From assembly GCA_012270965.1 (NCBI GenBank), contig JAAXHJ010000066.1, positions 95,494 through 159,493 of the forward strand: DNA of 64,000 bases, written 5' to 3'. The notes beneath the pieces were generated by a model. It was not told where the DNA came from, searched no databases, and was given only the letters and a program-made list of their open reading frames with translations. This document shows positions 9,497 through 18,762 of this stretch, piece by piece. The number at the start of each line of letters is the position of its first letter. The first letter of the stretch is position 1. The translations under genes were made by a program, and so were the position numbers. The DNA comes from Candidatus Palauibacter poriticola (GTDB lineage Bacteria > Gemmatimonadota > Gemmatimonadetes > Palauibacterales > Palauibacteraceae).

Positions 9497-10438
9497 CTAG
9501 GCGCGCGAGGTGCGGGCGGCGATCGCGGCGCGCCGGCGCGCCCGCTCGTGAATCTCGACGAGAACGGGAGACGCCACGAAGATCGAGGAATAGGTCCCGA
9601 TGAGAACGCCGATGATGAGCACGCCCGCGAAGGGCCGAATCACTGCCCCTCCGATCACGACCAGCGAGAGGAGCGCGATGAGCGTCGTGCCGCTCGTGAG
9701 CACCGTTCGGGGCAGCGTCTCGTTCAGGCTGCGGTTGAGCGTCGCGTCGTACGGTTCCTTCCGCTTCTTCCTGAGGTTCTCCCGCACGCGGTCGAAGACG
9801 ACGATCGTGTCGTTGAGCGAATACCCGATGATCGTGAGGATCGCGGCGACGGTCGCGAGGTTGATCTCGATGTCGAACAGCGAGATGAACCCGAACGTAA
9901 TCAGCATGTCGTGCACCGTCGCGATCACGGCGGCGACCCCGAAGCGCCACTCGAAGCGGAAGGCGAGGTAGATCAGGGTCAGGAAGAAGGAGAGCAGCAC
10001 GGCGATGACCGCGGTGCGCTGGAACTCGTCGCCCACCTTGGCGCTCAACGTATCGCCGCGCGCGATCTCGAAGCTCCCGGCGGAGTACCGCGTCTCGAGG
10101 CTCGCCCGGATCTGGTCCCGGATCGCGTTCTGGTCCTCCTCCTCCCCGACCGGAACCCGCAGCAGAAAGTCGTTGGTCTCCGCTCCGACCGTCCGCAACT
10201 GCTGAATCTGGACGCCCGTCGTGCCCCCGGCCGTCAGCGCGTCGCGGATCTCGCCCACGTCGGTCGTCTGCGAGAACTGGACCTCGAGCAGCACGCCGCC
10301 CGTAAACTCCACGCCCGTGCGCAGCCCGCCGCGAAAGATGATCGACAGGAGGCCGATCGTGATGACCGCGGCCGACGCGAAGTACGCCGGCCGGCGCATG
10401 GAAAGGAACTGGTAGTTCGCGTTCTGGAAGACCCTCAT
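9497..10438 (-). CDS. secF: Protein translocase subunit SecF
   Basis: Inner-membrane component of the SecDF complex, which uses the proton motive force to complete protein export through SecYEG. The 313-residue product has the N-terminal helix, the GVEFTGGVLLEVQF periplasmic signature and a five-helix C-terminal core. That core contains YSLNDTIVVFDRVREN and LNRSLNETLPRTVLTS, which are characteristic of SecF. It begins 12 nt after the secD stop and is co-transcribed with it. Confidence 0.97.
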   Translation of the reverse strand: MRVFQNANYQFLSMRRPAYFASAAVITIGLLSIIFRGGLRTGVEFTGGVLLEVQFSQTTDVGEIRDALTAGGTTGVQIQQLRTVGAETNDFLLRVPVGEEEDQNAIRDQIRASLETRYSAGSFEIARGDTLSAKVGDEFQRTAVIAVLLSFFLTLIYLAFRFEWRFGVAAVIATVHDMLITFGFISLFDIEINLATVAAILTIIGYSLNDTIVVFDRVRENLRKKRKEPYDATLNRSLNETLPRTVLTSGTTLIALLSLVVIGGAVIRPFAGVLIIGVLIGTYSSIFVASPVLVEIHERARRRAAIAARTSRA

Positions 10439-10450
10439 ATGACTTCGTTC

Positions 10451-12229
10451 CTAAATGCTCACGGACTCGCGGGAGCCGCGTCGGTTCAGGTACATGATGA
10501 AAAGCGTCCGCGTCACGTAGATGGCGGAGAAGAACGACGCGAGGATCCCGATGCAGAGCGTGACCGCGAAGCCCCGCACCGCGCCGGTCCCGAACTGGAA
10601 GAGGATGATCCCGGTGATGAGCGTCGTGAGGTTCGCGTCCACGATGGCCGACAGCGCGTTGCCGAATCCCGCGTCCACCGCCGTGCGCGGCGTCTTCCCG
10701 GACGCGAGTTCCTCCCGCACCCGTTCAAAGATGAGGACGTTCGCATCCACCGCCATTCCGATGGAGAGGATGAGACCCGCGATGCCCGGCAGGGTGAGCG
10801 TCGCGTCGAGGCCGGCCAGACCGCCCAGCATGAGGATGACGTAGGTGAGCAGCGCCCCGACGGCGAGGATTCCCGCCGCCCGGTAGTAGATCATCATGAT
10901 GATGATCACGCCGACGATCCCGATGATGAAGGCGGTGCGGCCCTGCCGGATGGAGTCTTCGCCGAGCGAGGCGCTCACGTTGCGCTCCTCAACGACCTCG
11001 ATCGGCATGGGCAGCGCGCCGGCCCGCAGGACGAGCGCGAGTTCCTGCGCCTCCTGGAAGGACGCGCCGGGGGTGAGTTCGATCTGGGCGCGCCGGCTCA
11101 GGACGCTGCGGATGACGGCGTAGCTCTGGACCCGGCCGTCCAAGACGATGGCCATGTTCTCGCTGATGTTGCGCGCCGTGCCGCGCTCGAACACCCGCGC
11201 GCCGCGCCGGGTCGTTTCGAAGGGGACGATCGGCTGGTTGAAGGTCGGATCGCGGTTCGCCGGCCCCGCGTCCTGAAGCATGTCCCCCGTGATGAGCGGC
11301 TCCGCCTCGAGCACGTAGAGCGGCACGTAGGACCCCGCGCCCGCCCCGACCTGCTCCACTCCCCAGTGAAGCGTGACGCCCCTGGGGATCGCTTCCCGGA
11401 CGCCCTCGATTTCCAGCCACGCCGCCGCGGTGGGTTGATCCTCCTGCGGGACGAGATACTCGCCGAGGATCCGTCCCTGTCCGAGAAGGGCCGAGAGCGG
11501 CCGAGCCGTGGCCTCGTCCGCCGCGTCGGCGGGCCCCGCGTCGTCCCCGTCGGCGGGCCCCGCGTCGTCCCCGTCGGCAGGCTCCGCATCGCCCCCGCCG
11601 GTCGCGAGCGAGTCGGCGGCCGGATCCTCCTCGTTGGCCGGATCCTCCTCGCTGGCCGGGCTCTCCTCATCGGCCGGATCCTCCGCCCCGGCGGAATCGG
11701 AGGCGGCGCCGAGGATGTCGCTGAGGTCGACCTCCGGCTCGGTCTCCAGCGTCGTGACCCGGAGGTTCTCGATCCCCACCTCGTTCACGATCGCGCGGTC
11801 GATCCGCTCCAGAGCGTTCACGAAATCCTGACCGTCCGTGACGATCTTGAACTCCATGAACGCGGTCTCCGTGGCGATCCGCTTCGCCTGCTCCGGGTCG
11901 TCGACGCCCGCGAGTTCGATGATGATGCGGTTGCCCGAGCGCTGGATCGTCGGCTCGCGGACGCCGAACTCGTCGATCCGGTTTCGAATCGTCGTCAGCG
12001 TGCGTTCGACCGCGTCGTCGAGGTCCTGCCCGCTCAGGGCGTTCTCGGGGTCGAAGATCTCGACCGCGAGGTGCATGCCGCCCTGGAGGTCCAGTCCGAG
12101 CTTGAGCGGCCAGACCCGCTCGGATTCGCCCGTGACTTCGTCCACGATGGTCTCGGGCACCAGGGCGAAACCGCAAACAGTTATCAGAACGGCGATCCAG
12201 ATCAACCGCCATCGTACCGAACCGAACAT
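10451..12229 (-). CDS. secD: Protein translocase subunit SecD with acidic repetitive insertion
   Basis: Partner of SecF in proton-driven protein export. The 592-residue product has the N-terminal helix, LGLDLQGGMHLAVE, NRIDEFGVREP and the C-terminal membrane core with AVDANVLIFERVREEL. Between about residues 175 and 250, inside the periplasmic P1 region, is a long Asp/Glu/Ala/Pro-rich stretch (PADEE, ASEEDPANEEDPA, then three GDDAGPAD-like units). The corresponding DNA at 11508-11690 is tandemly repeated. This insert is not typical of SecD and probably forms a flexible acidic loop outside the membrane. First gene of the long minus-strand run. Confidence 0.96.
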   Translation of the reverse strand: MFGSVRWRLIWIAVLITVCGFALVPETIVDEVTGESERVWPLKLGLDLQGGMHLAVEIFDPENALSGQDLDDAVERTLTTIRNRIDEFGVREPTIQRSGNRIIIELAGVDDPEQAKRIATETAFMEFKIVTDGQDFVNALERIDRAIVNEVGIENLRVTTLETEPEVDLSDILGAASDSAGAEDPADEESPASEEDPANEEDPAADSLATGGGDAEPADGDDAGPADGDDAGPADAADEATARPLSALLGQGRILGEYLVPQEDQPTAAAWLEIEGVREAIPRGVTLHWGVEQVGAGAGSYVPLYVLEAEPLITGDMLQDAGPANRDPTFNQPIVPFETTRRGARVFERGTARNISENMAIVLDGRVQSYAVIRSVLSRRAQIELTPGASFQEAQELALVLRAGALPMPIEVVEERNVSASLGEDSIRQGRTAFIIGIVGVIIIMMIYYRAAGILAVGALLTYVILMLGGLAGLDATLTLPGIAGLILSIGMAVDANVLIFERVREELASGKTPRTAVDAGFGNALSAIVDANLTTLITGIILFQFGTGAVRGFAVTLCIGILASFFSAIYVTRTLFIMYLNRRGSRESVSI

Positions 12230-12618
12230 CTAGATTGTCACCGTTCCTCGTGGGTCTCGTGATCGCGGCCCATGGTGGGGCCACGAGCGACCCCGGCCGA
12301 GCCGGGCACCGTCGCTGCGAAGCGGCAAGGGGACGCAAAGCTAGCCCAGCGGCCCGCGAGAGGAAACTACGCGCCGTCCCGCGCCGGATGGTACGTTCCT
12401 CCGCCGCGGCGCGCCATCTCCGACGGCGCGCGCCCGGGCCCCGGCGGGCGGGACCGAAGACCCGGGGCCCAAGGCCGAGAACGCGGAGGCCGGGGCCGAA
12501 GAGGCGGAACCCGGAGCCGATAAACCCGGGGCCCGGAGCCGATAAACCCGGGGCCCGGAGCCGAACACCCCAGAGCCCGGAGCCGATAACCCAGGGCCCG
12601 GAGGCGACGAGGACGTTC
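12230..12618. other. Divergent intergenic region, secD / SLC13
   Basis: 389 bases between the secD start and the downstream transporter start. No gene is supported: the open frame reaching back from the transporter is Arg/Pro/Gly-rich repeat-derived sequence. Promoters for both directions must lie here. The right half is the 22-bp tandem array described separately. Confidence 0.6.
12510..12605. repeat. 22-bp tandem array upstream of SLC13 gene
   Basis: Units containing CCCGGAGCCGATAA start at 12510, 12532, 12554, 12576 and about 12597, a near-exact 22-bp period with about 4.3 copies. The array ends 14 bases before the transporter start codon, so it occupies the 5' untranslated or promoter region. 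Confidence 0.9.
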
Positions 12619-14169
12619 ATGGCACACCACCGTTCGGAGAACAGATCCGGGACGCGCTCGCGCGGCCAGCGCATCGGACTCTGGCTCGGACCGCTTCTCT
12701 TCCTGCTGATCCTGCTGCTCGATCTCGAGCCGGGACGGCCGGAGGTCACCCGCATGGCGGCGGTGGCGGTCCTCATGGCCACGTGGTGGATCACCGACGC
12801 GATTCCGCTCTTCGCGACCGCGTTGCTCCCGCTTCTCCTCTTCCCCATCCTCGGGATCGAGCGGACGGGGGAGACGGCGCCCATCTACTTCAACAGCACG
12901 ATCGTCCTTTTCCTCGGCGGCTTCATGATCGCGCTCACGATGGAGAAGTGGGACGTGCACCGGCGGATCGCTCTCTGGGTCATCCGCGCGGTGGGGGGCG
13001 GTCCCGCCCGCATCGTGCTCGGCTTCATGCTCGCGGCGGCCTTCCTCTCCATGTGGATCTCGAACACGGCGACCGCGATCATGATGGTCCCGGTCGGGCT
13101 CGCGGTCATCCTCCGCATGGAGGAACAGTTCGGGCGCGGTCGGACGCGCGCCTTCTCCGTGTCGATCATGCTGGGAATCGCGTACGCCTGCTCCGCCGGC
13201 GGGATCGCGACGCTGGTCGGCACGCCGCCGAACCTCTCCCTCCAGCGCATCTTCGCGATCACCTTCCCGGAAGCCCCGCACATCTCCTTCGGAGCGTGGT
13301 TCGTCATGGCGCTCCCGATCGCGGCATTCATGCTGCTCTTCGCGTGGCTCCTGATCACCCGGATCTTCTTCCGCGTGCCCGAGGAGGTCACCGTCGACCG
13401 CGACGTCGTGGAGTCCGAGATGCGGAAGCTCGGCCCCGTCGCCTTCGAGGAGCGGGCGATCCTCGCCGTCTTCGCCACGACGGCCCTGCTGTGGGTGTTC
13501 CGCGCCCCGCTCGAGATCGGCCGGTTCACGGTCCCCGGCTGGTCCTCGCTCCTGCCCTACGGCCACCTGATCGACGACGGAACCGTCGCGATCACCATGG
13601 CCTGCATTCTCTTCCTCGTCCCGACGAGGTCGCCGGGCGCTCGGTCCGCCACGGTCATGGGACCCGGCGTGGTGCGACGGCTTCCGTGGAACATCGTGCT
13701 GCTGTTCGGAGGAGGCTTCGCTCTCGCGCACGGCTTCCAGTCCACGGGGCTGGCGCGGTTCGTGGGAGAGGGGTTCGGCGGGCTGTCGGCGGTGCCGCCG
13801 CTCGTGCTGATCCTCGTCATCTGCATCGCGATGACGTTCCTCACCGAACTCACCTCGAACACGGCGACGACGGAGATGGTGCTCCCGATCTTCGCGGCCG
13901 TCGCCGTCGCGACCGGCGTCCACCCGCTCCTCCTGATGGTCCCGGCGACGCTCTCAGCCTCGTGCGCGTTCATGATGCCGGTGGCGACGCCGCCCAACGC
14001 CGTGGTGTTCGGGAGCAACCGGGTGAGGATCGCGGAGATGGCGCGGGCGGGACTCCTCCTCAACCTCATCGGGGCCGTCGTGATCACGCTGATCTTCCGC
14101 GCCCTCGGGCCGCTGCTGTTCGGCATCGAACCGGGCGTCCTGCCGGACTGGGCGCACCCGGGCTCGTAG
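12619..14169 (+). CDS. SLC13/DASS family sodium:anion (dicarboxylate or sulfate) symporter
   Basis: Predicted inner-membrane sodium-coupled anion transporter. The 516-residue product, starting MAHHRSENRSG, has about a dozen hydrophobic helices. It carries the two DASS ion/substrate motifs, SNTATAIMMVPVG near residue 145 and TSNTATTEMVLP near 412, each with the SNT signature. GTPPNLSL and ATPPNAVVFG are the paired re-entrant-loop motifs. Substrate (succinate-type dicarboxylate, citrate or sulfate) cannot be told from sequence. The ATG at 12619 was chosen because everything upstream in frame is repeat sequence. It is monocistronic, with a strong terminator downstream. Confidence 0.93.
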   Translation: MAHHRSENRSGTRSRGQRIGLWLGPLLFLLILLLDLEPGRPEVTRMAAVAVLMATWWITDAIPLFATALLPLLLFPILGIERTGETAPIYFNSTIVLFLGGFMIALTMEKWDVHRRIALWVIRAVGGGPARIVLGFMLAAAFLSMWISNTATAIMMVPVGLAVILRMEEQFGRGRTRAFSVSIMLGIAYACSAGGIATLVGTPPNLSLQRIFAITFPEAPHISFGAWFVMALPIAAFMLLFAWLLITRIFFRVPEEVTVDRDVVESEMRKLGPVAFEERAILAVFATTALLWVFRAPLEIGRFTVPGWSSLLPYGHLIDDGTVAITMACILFLVPTRSPGARSATVMGPGVVRRLPWNIVLLFGGGFALAHGFQSTGLARFVGEGFGGLSAVPPLVLILVICIAMTFLTELTSNTATTEMVLPIFAAVAVATGVHPLLLMVPATLSASCAFMMPVATPPNAVVFGSNRVRIAEMARAGLLLNLIGAVVITLIFRALGPLLFGIEPGVLPDWAHPGS

Positions 14170-14209
14170 GTGGGAGCTCACGGCCGGGGGGAGCCGGAAG
14201 GGAGGGTGG

Positions 14210-14243
14210 CCGGTCGGGTCGCCCGCCGGGACGACCCGACCGG
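14210..14243. terminator. Bidirectional hairpin terminator
   Basis: A perfect 12-bp stem, CCGGTCGGGTCG and CGACCCGACCGG, with a 10-base loop, lies between two convergent genes (SLC13 ending 14169 and the NTF2-like lipoprotein ending 14268). There is no long T-run, as is usual in such GC-rich genomes. Confidence 0.75.
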
Positions 14244-14267
14244 TACGGAGGCGGCTACATCCGTTTG

Positions 14268-15158
14268 CTACATCCCCTGGTGGGCGCCCATCAGGAACCA
14301 GTGCAGCATCAGACTGCCGTCCTCGCCGCGGGAATAGAGCGCGGCGTAGTGCCCCCCGCCGGCCCCGTCCGCGCCTTCGGTGCCGTAGGTGCCGATGCCT
14401 ACCGCGTGCCCCTCGTCCAAGTCGTGCGCGGACCAGGCCGACATTTCGCTGAACGTGACGCCGGCGTCGAACATCGCCTGCAGTCCCTCCTCGACGGCGG
14501 CGCGGCCCTCACGGGCCCTCTCGCCGGCCAGCATGGCGACCGCGTCCTCGGTGAACGTGTTCGCGACCATGGAGGCGTGCCCCATGTTGTGGTGCGTGAC
14601 GAAGTAGTCGCCGCTCGCCTGGATGAGATCACCGCCCATCCCCTCCGGCATCTCCATCATCGCGCCGGCCGACATGGTCTGTTCGGGCGTGTCGAGATTG
14701 GCCACCATGCCCTTCAGCGCCCACTCTCCGTCCACGTTCTCGGCCACGGCCATGTAGTAGCCGGAGTTGCGCGCGTCCCCGCCCGTCAGCACGTAGTGTC
14801 CGCGCGCGACGATCTGGTCGCCGAACGCCATCGCCGCGCCGGGGTGGATCGCGATCTCCGAACTCCCCGCGTCCATCCGGGACTGGAGGCCCTCGCCGAT
14901 CGCTTCCCTTCCGTAGAGCATGGCCCCCGAGCTGCCCCAGAGGACGCCGTCCTCCGCGAACTTGCTCGCGACCATGCTGCCGTGACCCATGTTGTAGTGG
15001 GTCTGCCAATAGTCCGTGATCGTCGCCATCGCCGCATCGGCGTCGGGCATGGCGGGGGCGTCCTCCATCGCCTCCGTCGTCGCGGCCTCGTCCGTCTCCG
15101 CCCCGCCGCAGGCGATGGTCAGAGCGAGGGCAAGGGGAGCCAGGGTGCGGATGCGCAT
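14268..15158 (-). CDS. Lipoprotein with two tandem SnoaL/NTF2-like (DUF4440-type) domains
   Basis: Predicted secreted lipoprotein of 296 residues. The N-terminus MRIRTLAPLALALTIAC has a lipobox-like end (TIAC) followed by Gly and acidic residues. Two internally homologous NTF2-like units follow. Each contains a HxNMGHxSMVA segment, TFTED or KFAED, and an EGLQxxxDAG segment (first unit about residues 40-150, second about 180-290). NTF2-like folds of this class are small catalytic or binding cups. No ligand or reaction can be assigned here. It is convergent with the SLC13 gene and divergent from the metalloprotease. Confidence 0.8.
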   Translation of the reverse strand: MRIRTLAPLALALTIACGGAETDEAATTEAMEDAPAMPDADAAMATITDYWQTHYNMGHGSMVASKFAEDGVLWGSSGAMLYGREAIGEGLQSRMDAGSSEIAIHPGAAMAFGDQIVARGHYVLTGGDARNSGYYMAVAENVDGEWALKGMVANLDTPEQTMSAGAMMEMPEGMGGDLIQASGDYFVTHHNMGHASMVANTFTEDAVAMLAGERAREGRAAVEEGLQAMFDAGVTFSEMSAWSAHDLDEGHAVGIGTYGTEGADGAGGGHYAALYSRGEDGSLMLHWFLMGAHQGM

Positions 15159-15425
15159 CGGGATACCTCCTTCGAATAGGACGTCGCGCCCTCCGACGCG
15201 TGCCTTTCACCGCGGGGACCGTCGACGAGACAAGGCGTAACCGGTAAGACGCTACGCGCTTCAATGCGGATCCGTCAATGCGCCGGCCGCGAAGGGACCG
15301 CCGCGGGTGAACCGCCCCGGGTGAACCGCCCCGGTTGGCCCGCCATTCCGCCCGCCCTTACGTTGGGCGCGCGGGTCGAGGCCGTCGAGACCCGCCTACG
15401 CCACCCCGAACCGGAAGCCCACAGC
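15159..15425. other. Divergent intergenic region with GGGTGAACCGCCCC repeat
   Basis: 267 bases between two divergent lipoprotein genes, expected to hold both promoters. GGGTGAACCGCCCC occurs twice in direct tandem at about 15304-15331. Translation of the rightward frame could begin at 15264, but the signal peptide argues for 15426. I see no RNA gene. Confidence 0.5.
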
Positions 15426-17951
15426 ATGGTCCAGATCGCGCGCAGTACCCGCCCTCTCGCCCTCATGTTGGCACTCTCGCTCATCATCGTGGCCACGGGC
15501 TGCATCCGGCCCTTCGCCCGGCCGGCGCCCGGCCCGTCGGCCGCGGGCGAAGGCGGACCCGGCGCCCGCGGCGGCGGCGAGGATGACGACGACGGGCCGG
15601 AACCTTATTCGGAAGTCGTCACGGAGGAGGCGGTCACGGACTCGGGGATGGTCCACGTCCACCGGGTGGACGACAAGTGGCTGTTCGAGATTCCCGAGGA
15701 GATCCTGGGACGCGAGATCCTACTCGTGAGCCGGCTGGCGTCGGTTCCCGAGGGGATGGGCTACGGCGGCCAAAAGGCGAACACGCAGGTCCTTCGCTGG
15801 GAGAGGAACGGCCCCGACGACGAGCGGATCTTCCTCCGCGTCGTGCGACACACGAACGTGGCGGACGAGGCCCTGCCGGTGGCGCGCGCCGTGCGGGGCG
15901 CGAACTTCGAGCCGATCGTGCGGGCCTTCGACATCGAGGCGCTGAACGACGACTCGACGAGCGTCGTCATCGACGCCACGCCGCTCTTCGAATCCGATAT
16001 CCCCATGCTCGGGCTGAGCCAGTTCCGCCGCGACGCGTACCGGGTGCGCTCGCTGGACTCGAACCGCACCTACGTCGACTGGATCAAGAGCTTTCCCCGC
16101 AACGTCGAGGTGCGGCACGTCCTCACCTACAACGCGCAGACGCCTCCGTCGAACGCGAGCACGAACTCGATCTCGATGGAGATGAATCAGTCGATGGTCC
16201 TCCTCCCGGACGAACCCATGGAGCCGCGCATCTTCGACGAGCGGGTGGGCTTCTTCAACGTGAGCCAGGTGGACTACGGCCGCAGCGACCAGAAGGTCGT
16301 CACGCGCACCTACGTGACGCGCTGGCGGCTCGAGCCGAGCGACACCGCGGCCTTCCGGCGCGGCGAACTCGTCGACCCGGTCCAACCCATCATCTACTAC
16401 CTCGACCCCGCCACGCCGGAGAAGTGGCGCCCGTACCTCATCCAGGGCATCGAGGACTGGCAGGAGGCCTTCGAGGCGGCGGGCTTCAGCAACGCGATCC
16501 AGGGGCGGATGCCGCCCTCCTTCGAGGAGGACCCCGAGTTCAGTCCGGAAGACGTGCGCTATTCCGTGATCCGCTGGCTCCCCTCGCAGGTTCAGAACGC
16601 ATCCGGACCACACGTACACGACCCGAGGACGGGGGAGATCCTCGAGAGCGACATCCAGTGGTACCACAACGTCGCGAACCTGCTGCGCAACTGGTACTTG
16701 ATCCAGACGGGGGCCGTGAATCCGGCGGCGCGGCGGGCGCTCTTCGACGACGAGGTGATGGGCCGGCTGATCCGCTTCGTCGCCGCGCACGAGGTCGGGC
16801 ACACCATCGGACTCCAGCACAACATGAAGTCGGCGTCCGCCTTCCCCGTGGATTCGCTGCGGGCCCCCGGCTTCGTGTGCCGCAACGGGGTCTCGGCGTC
16901 GATCATGGACTACGCGCGCTTCAACTACGTCGCGCAGCCGGAGGACGAGGGCGCGTGCGTGGATCCGCGGATCGGCGAGTACGACCGTTTCGCGATCAAC
17001 TGGGGCTACCGCCCGATCCTCGATGCGGACGCGGACGAGGAGCGCCCGACGCTCAACGCGTGGATCCGCGAGGTCGAGGACGACCCGGTCTACGCCTTCG
17101 GCAGCTCGACGCCGATCGACCCGACCTCCCAGACGGAGGCGATTGGCTCCGACGCGATGGAGGCGAGCGATCTCGGGATCGAGAACCTCAAGCGGATCCT
17201 GCCCCGGCTCGTCGAGTGGAGCAGCGACGGACGCGAGGGGGAGAACTACGAGGAGTTGGCGGAACTCTACAACAACCTCATCGGCCAGTGGAACCGCTAC
17301 ATGGGCCACGTCGGGACCGTGGTCGGCGGGGTGACGCGCACGCGTAAGCGGATCGGGCAGGAGGGGGCCGTCTACGAGTTCGTGGACGAGGCCACGCAGC
17401 GGCGGGCCATGGACTTCTTTGCGCGGCAGGCCTTCGACCCGCCGGCATGGATGGTGGACGAGGACATCCTGTCGAAGATCGAGAACCCGTCGACCGTGGA
17501 CCGCATGCGGAGCATTCAGGTTCGGGTCGTGAACATGATCCTCGACCCTGGCCGCATGCAGCGGCTGATCGAGGCGGAAGCCCGGAACGGGGGCGACCAC
17601 TACAGTCTCGGCGAGCTGTTCGAGGATCTGCGCGGCTCGATCTGGGGAGAGCTGGACACCGGTGCCCCGATCGGGGTCTACCGGCGGAACCTCCAGCGCG
17701 GGCACCTGGAGCGGCTCGAGTTCCTGATGACGCAGGAACTCTCGCTCCCGACCTTCGTCTTCGCCGGTCTCTCGGACTTCTTCACCTCGGTGGACGTGTC
17801 GCAGTCGGACATTCGGGCCTTCGTGCGGGGCGAACTGCACGGGCTCCAGGATGCGATCGAACGCGCGCTCCGGCGGCGACTCGACCGCACGACGGACCTG
17901 CACCTTCGCGACGCCCTCGCCAGGATCGACGACATCCTCAACCCGGACTGA
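15426..17951 (+). CDS. Zinc-dependent metalloprotease lipoprotein (DUF5117/DUF4953-type)
   Basis: Predicted exported zinc peptidase of 841 residues. The start MVQIARSTRP leads a lipoprotein signal ending VATGC (Cys about 30), which is why it is preferred to the upstream frame start. A Gly/Asp-rich linker and a large N-terminal domain precede the zinc motif HEVGHTIGLQHN near residue 455, of the HExxHxxGxxH metzincin type. A downstream SIMDYARFNYVAQ resembles a Met-turn. The arrangement matches the large secreted DUF5117/DUF4953 metalloproteases common in Bacteroidota and Gemmatimonadota. Substrate is unknown. It stands alone, ending at a strong hairpin. Confidence 0.9.
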   Translation: MVQIARSTRPLALMLALSLIIVATGCIRPFARPAPGPSAAGEGGPGARGGGEDDDDGPEPYSEVVTEEAVTDSGMVHVHRVDDKWLFEIPEEILGREILLVSRLASVPEGMGYGGQKANTQVLRWERNGPDDERIFLRVVRHTNVADEALPVARAVRGANFEPIVRAFDIEALNDDSTSVVIDATPLFESDIPMLGLSQFRRDAYRVRSLDSNRTYVDWIKSFPRNVEVRHVLTYNAQTPPSNASTNSISMEMNQSMVLLPDEPMEPRIFDERVGFFNVSQVDYGRSDQKVVTRTYVTRWRLEPSDTAAFRRGELVDPVQPIIYYLDPATPEKWRPYLIQGIEDWQEAFEAAGFSNAIQGRMPPSFEEDPEFSPEDVRYSVIRWLPSQVQNASGPHVHDPRTGEILESDIQWYHNVANLLRNWYLIQTGAVNPAARRALFDDEVMGRLIRFVAAHEVGHTIGLQHNMKSASAFPVDSLRAPGFVCRNGVSASIMDYARFNYVAQPEDEGACVDPRIGEYDRFAINWGYRPILDADADEERPTLNAWIREVEDDPVYAFGSSTPIDPTSQTEAIGSDAMEASDLGIENLKRILPRLVEWSSDGREGENYEELAELYNNLIGQWNRYMGHVGTVVGGVTRTRKRIGQEGAVYEFVDEATQRRAMDFFARQAFDPPAWMVDEDILSKIENPSTVDRMRSIQVRVVNMILDPGRMQRLIEAEARNGGDHYSLGELFEDLRGSIWGELDTGAPIGVYRRNLQRGHLERLEFLMTQELSLPTFVFAGLSDFFTSVDVSQSDIRAFVRGELHGLQDAIERALRRRLDRTTDLHLRDALARIDDILNPD

Positions 17952-18000
17952 GCCGCGGGGGGAGGTCGCGGGACCGCGGGTATGGTCCGCTGGTGGAAGC

Positions 18001-18034
18001 GCAAAGGGCCGGGGGGAGACCCCGGCCCTCTTGC
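18001..18034. terminator. Bidirectional hairpin terminator
   Basis: The stem GGGCCGGGG/CCCCGGCCC with a 5-base loop is extended by GCAA/TTGC outside a small bulge. It lies between convergent genes (the metalloprotease ends at 17951 and Hsp20 at 18076) and can serve both. Confidence 0.8.
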
Positions 18035-18075
18035 ATGGTGGCGCACCCTCGGTGGAGGGCGCTGCGGGAAGGCTT

Positions 18076-18507
18076 CTACTTCGTGCCGTCCACGGCGACC
18101 CGGTGCGGCTTCGCCTCCGGCGACTTCGGCAGCTCGACCGTGAGCACGCCGGCGTCGAGGCGCGCCTCCACATCCTCGCCGCGGATGGAGGCCGGGAGCG
18201 AGAAGCTGCGCGTGAAGCGCTCGTTCCTCCGCTCGCGCACGTGGTAGGTGCGGCCCTTCTCCTCGTCCTCCTTCGAACGCGCCCCCGAGATGGTGAGCAC
18301 GCCGCGGTCCACGGTCACGTCGATCTCGGCCTCGGTGAATCCGGGCAGCTCGAGTTCGAGGCCGTAACCCTCCTCGGTTTCGTACAGATCCGCGGCCGCC
18401 ACGGAACGGCTCGAGCGATCGAGGTCCAGTAGGCCGGCGAACAGCGGGTCGAAGTCGAAGCCCGCGCGGCGCCGGGTCGGGGCCCGGTGAATGATGGTCG
18501 GCAGCAT
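18076..18507 (-). CDS. Small heat-shock protein, Hsp20/alpha-crystallin family
   Basis: ATP-independent holdase chaperone of 143 residues. The alpha-crystallin domain spans roughly residues 38-135, with LELPGFTEAEIDVTVDRGVLTISGARS and a terminal strand GVLTVELPKS that carry the family pattern. The ATG at 18507 (MLPTIIHRAP) is preceded by GGAGGG at suitable spacing, so the longer upstream frame is rejected. No CIRCE element is visible upstream. The gene is monocistronic and convergent with the metalloprotease. Confidence 0.94.
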   Translation of the reverse strand: MLPTIIHRAPTRRRAGFDFDPLFAGLLDLDRSSRSVAAADLYETEEGYGLELELPGFTEAEIDVTVDRGVLTISGARSKEDEEKGRTYHVRERRNERFTRSFSLPASIRGEDVEARLDAGVLTVELPKSPEAKPHRVAVDGTK

Positions 18508-18762
18508 GGAGATACCCTCCGTCGAATCGTTGGAACAGTTTGTGCCTTGGGGCCGCATGGAGCCCCGAAGAGCGATCCCGGGGCGCGGCCACTTGGAGGG
18601 ACGTGCAATCCGCGTGCCCCTCCGTTCGCGCATCGGCGACGGGCAGCTATGCCGTGGTTACAGGACGCGGGACGCGGAACTGCCGTCCGGACGGGCGCGG
18701 CCTCGACCGATCATGTCAAATCGGCAGGCGCAGCCGAGCGTTCTCCGGTCGGAGGGCGTTCG

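Noticed and set aside
9548-12262. 904-codon open frame on the plus strand, antisense to secF and secD
   Set aside because: High GC makes long antisense frames common. The product is Arg/Glu/Asp-rich without any domain, while the minus strand encodes clear SecD and SecF.
12510-12605. CRISPR array
   Set aside because: Units are 22 bp directly abutting, without unique spacers, and no cas genes are in the window.
12235-12618. In-frame upstream extension of the SLC13 gene
   Set aside because: Translation of the 22-bp array and flanks gives only Arg/Pro/Gly-rich sequence, and the family begins near MAHHRSEN.
15720-18173. 817-codon open frame antisense to the metalloprotease
   Set aside because: Shadow of a gene with a signal peptide, HExxHxxGxxH motif and correct direction; the antisense product is low-complexity.
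18545-18567. Terminator after the lipoprotein at 18763
   Set aside because: CTTGGGGC/GCCCCGAAG pairs imperfectly with a bulge, lies 200 nt downstream and has no T-run.
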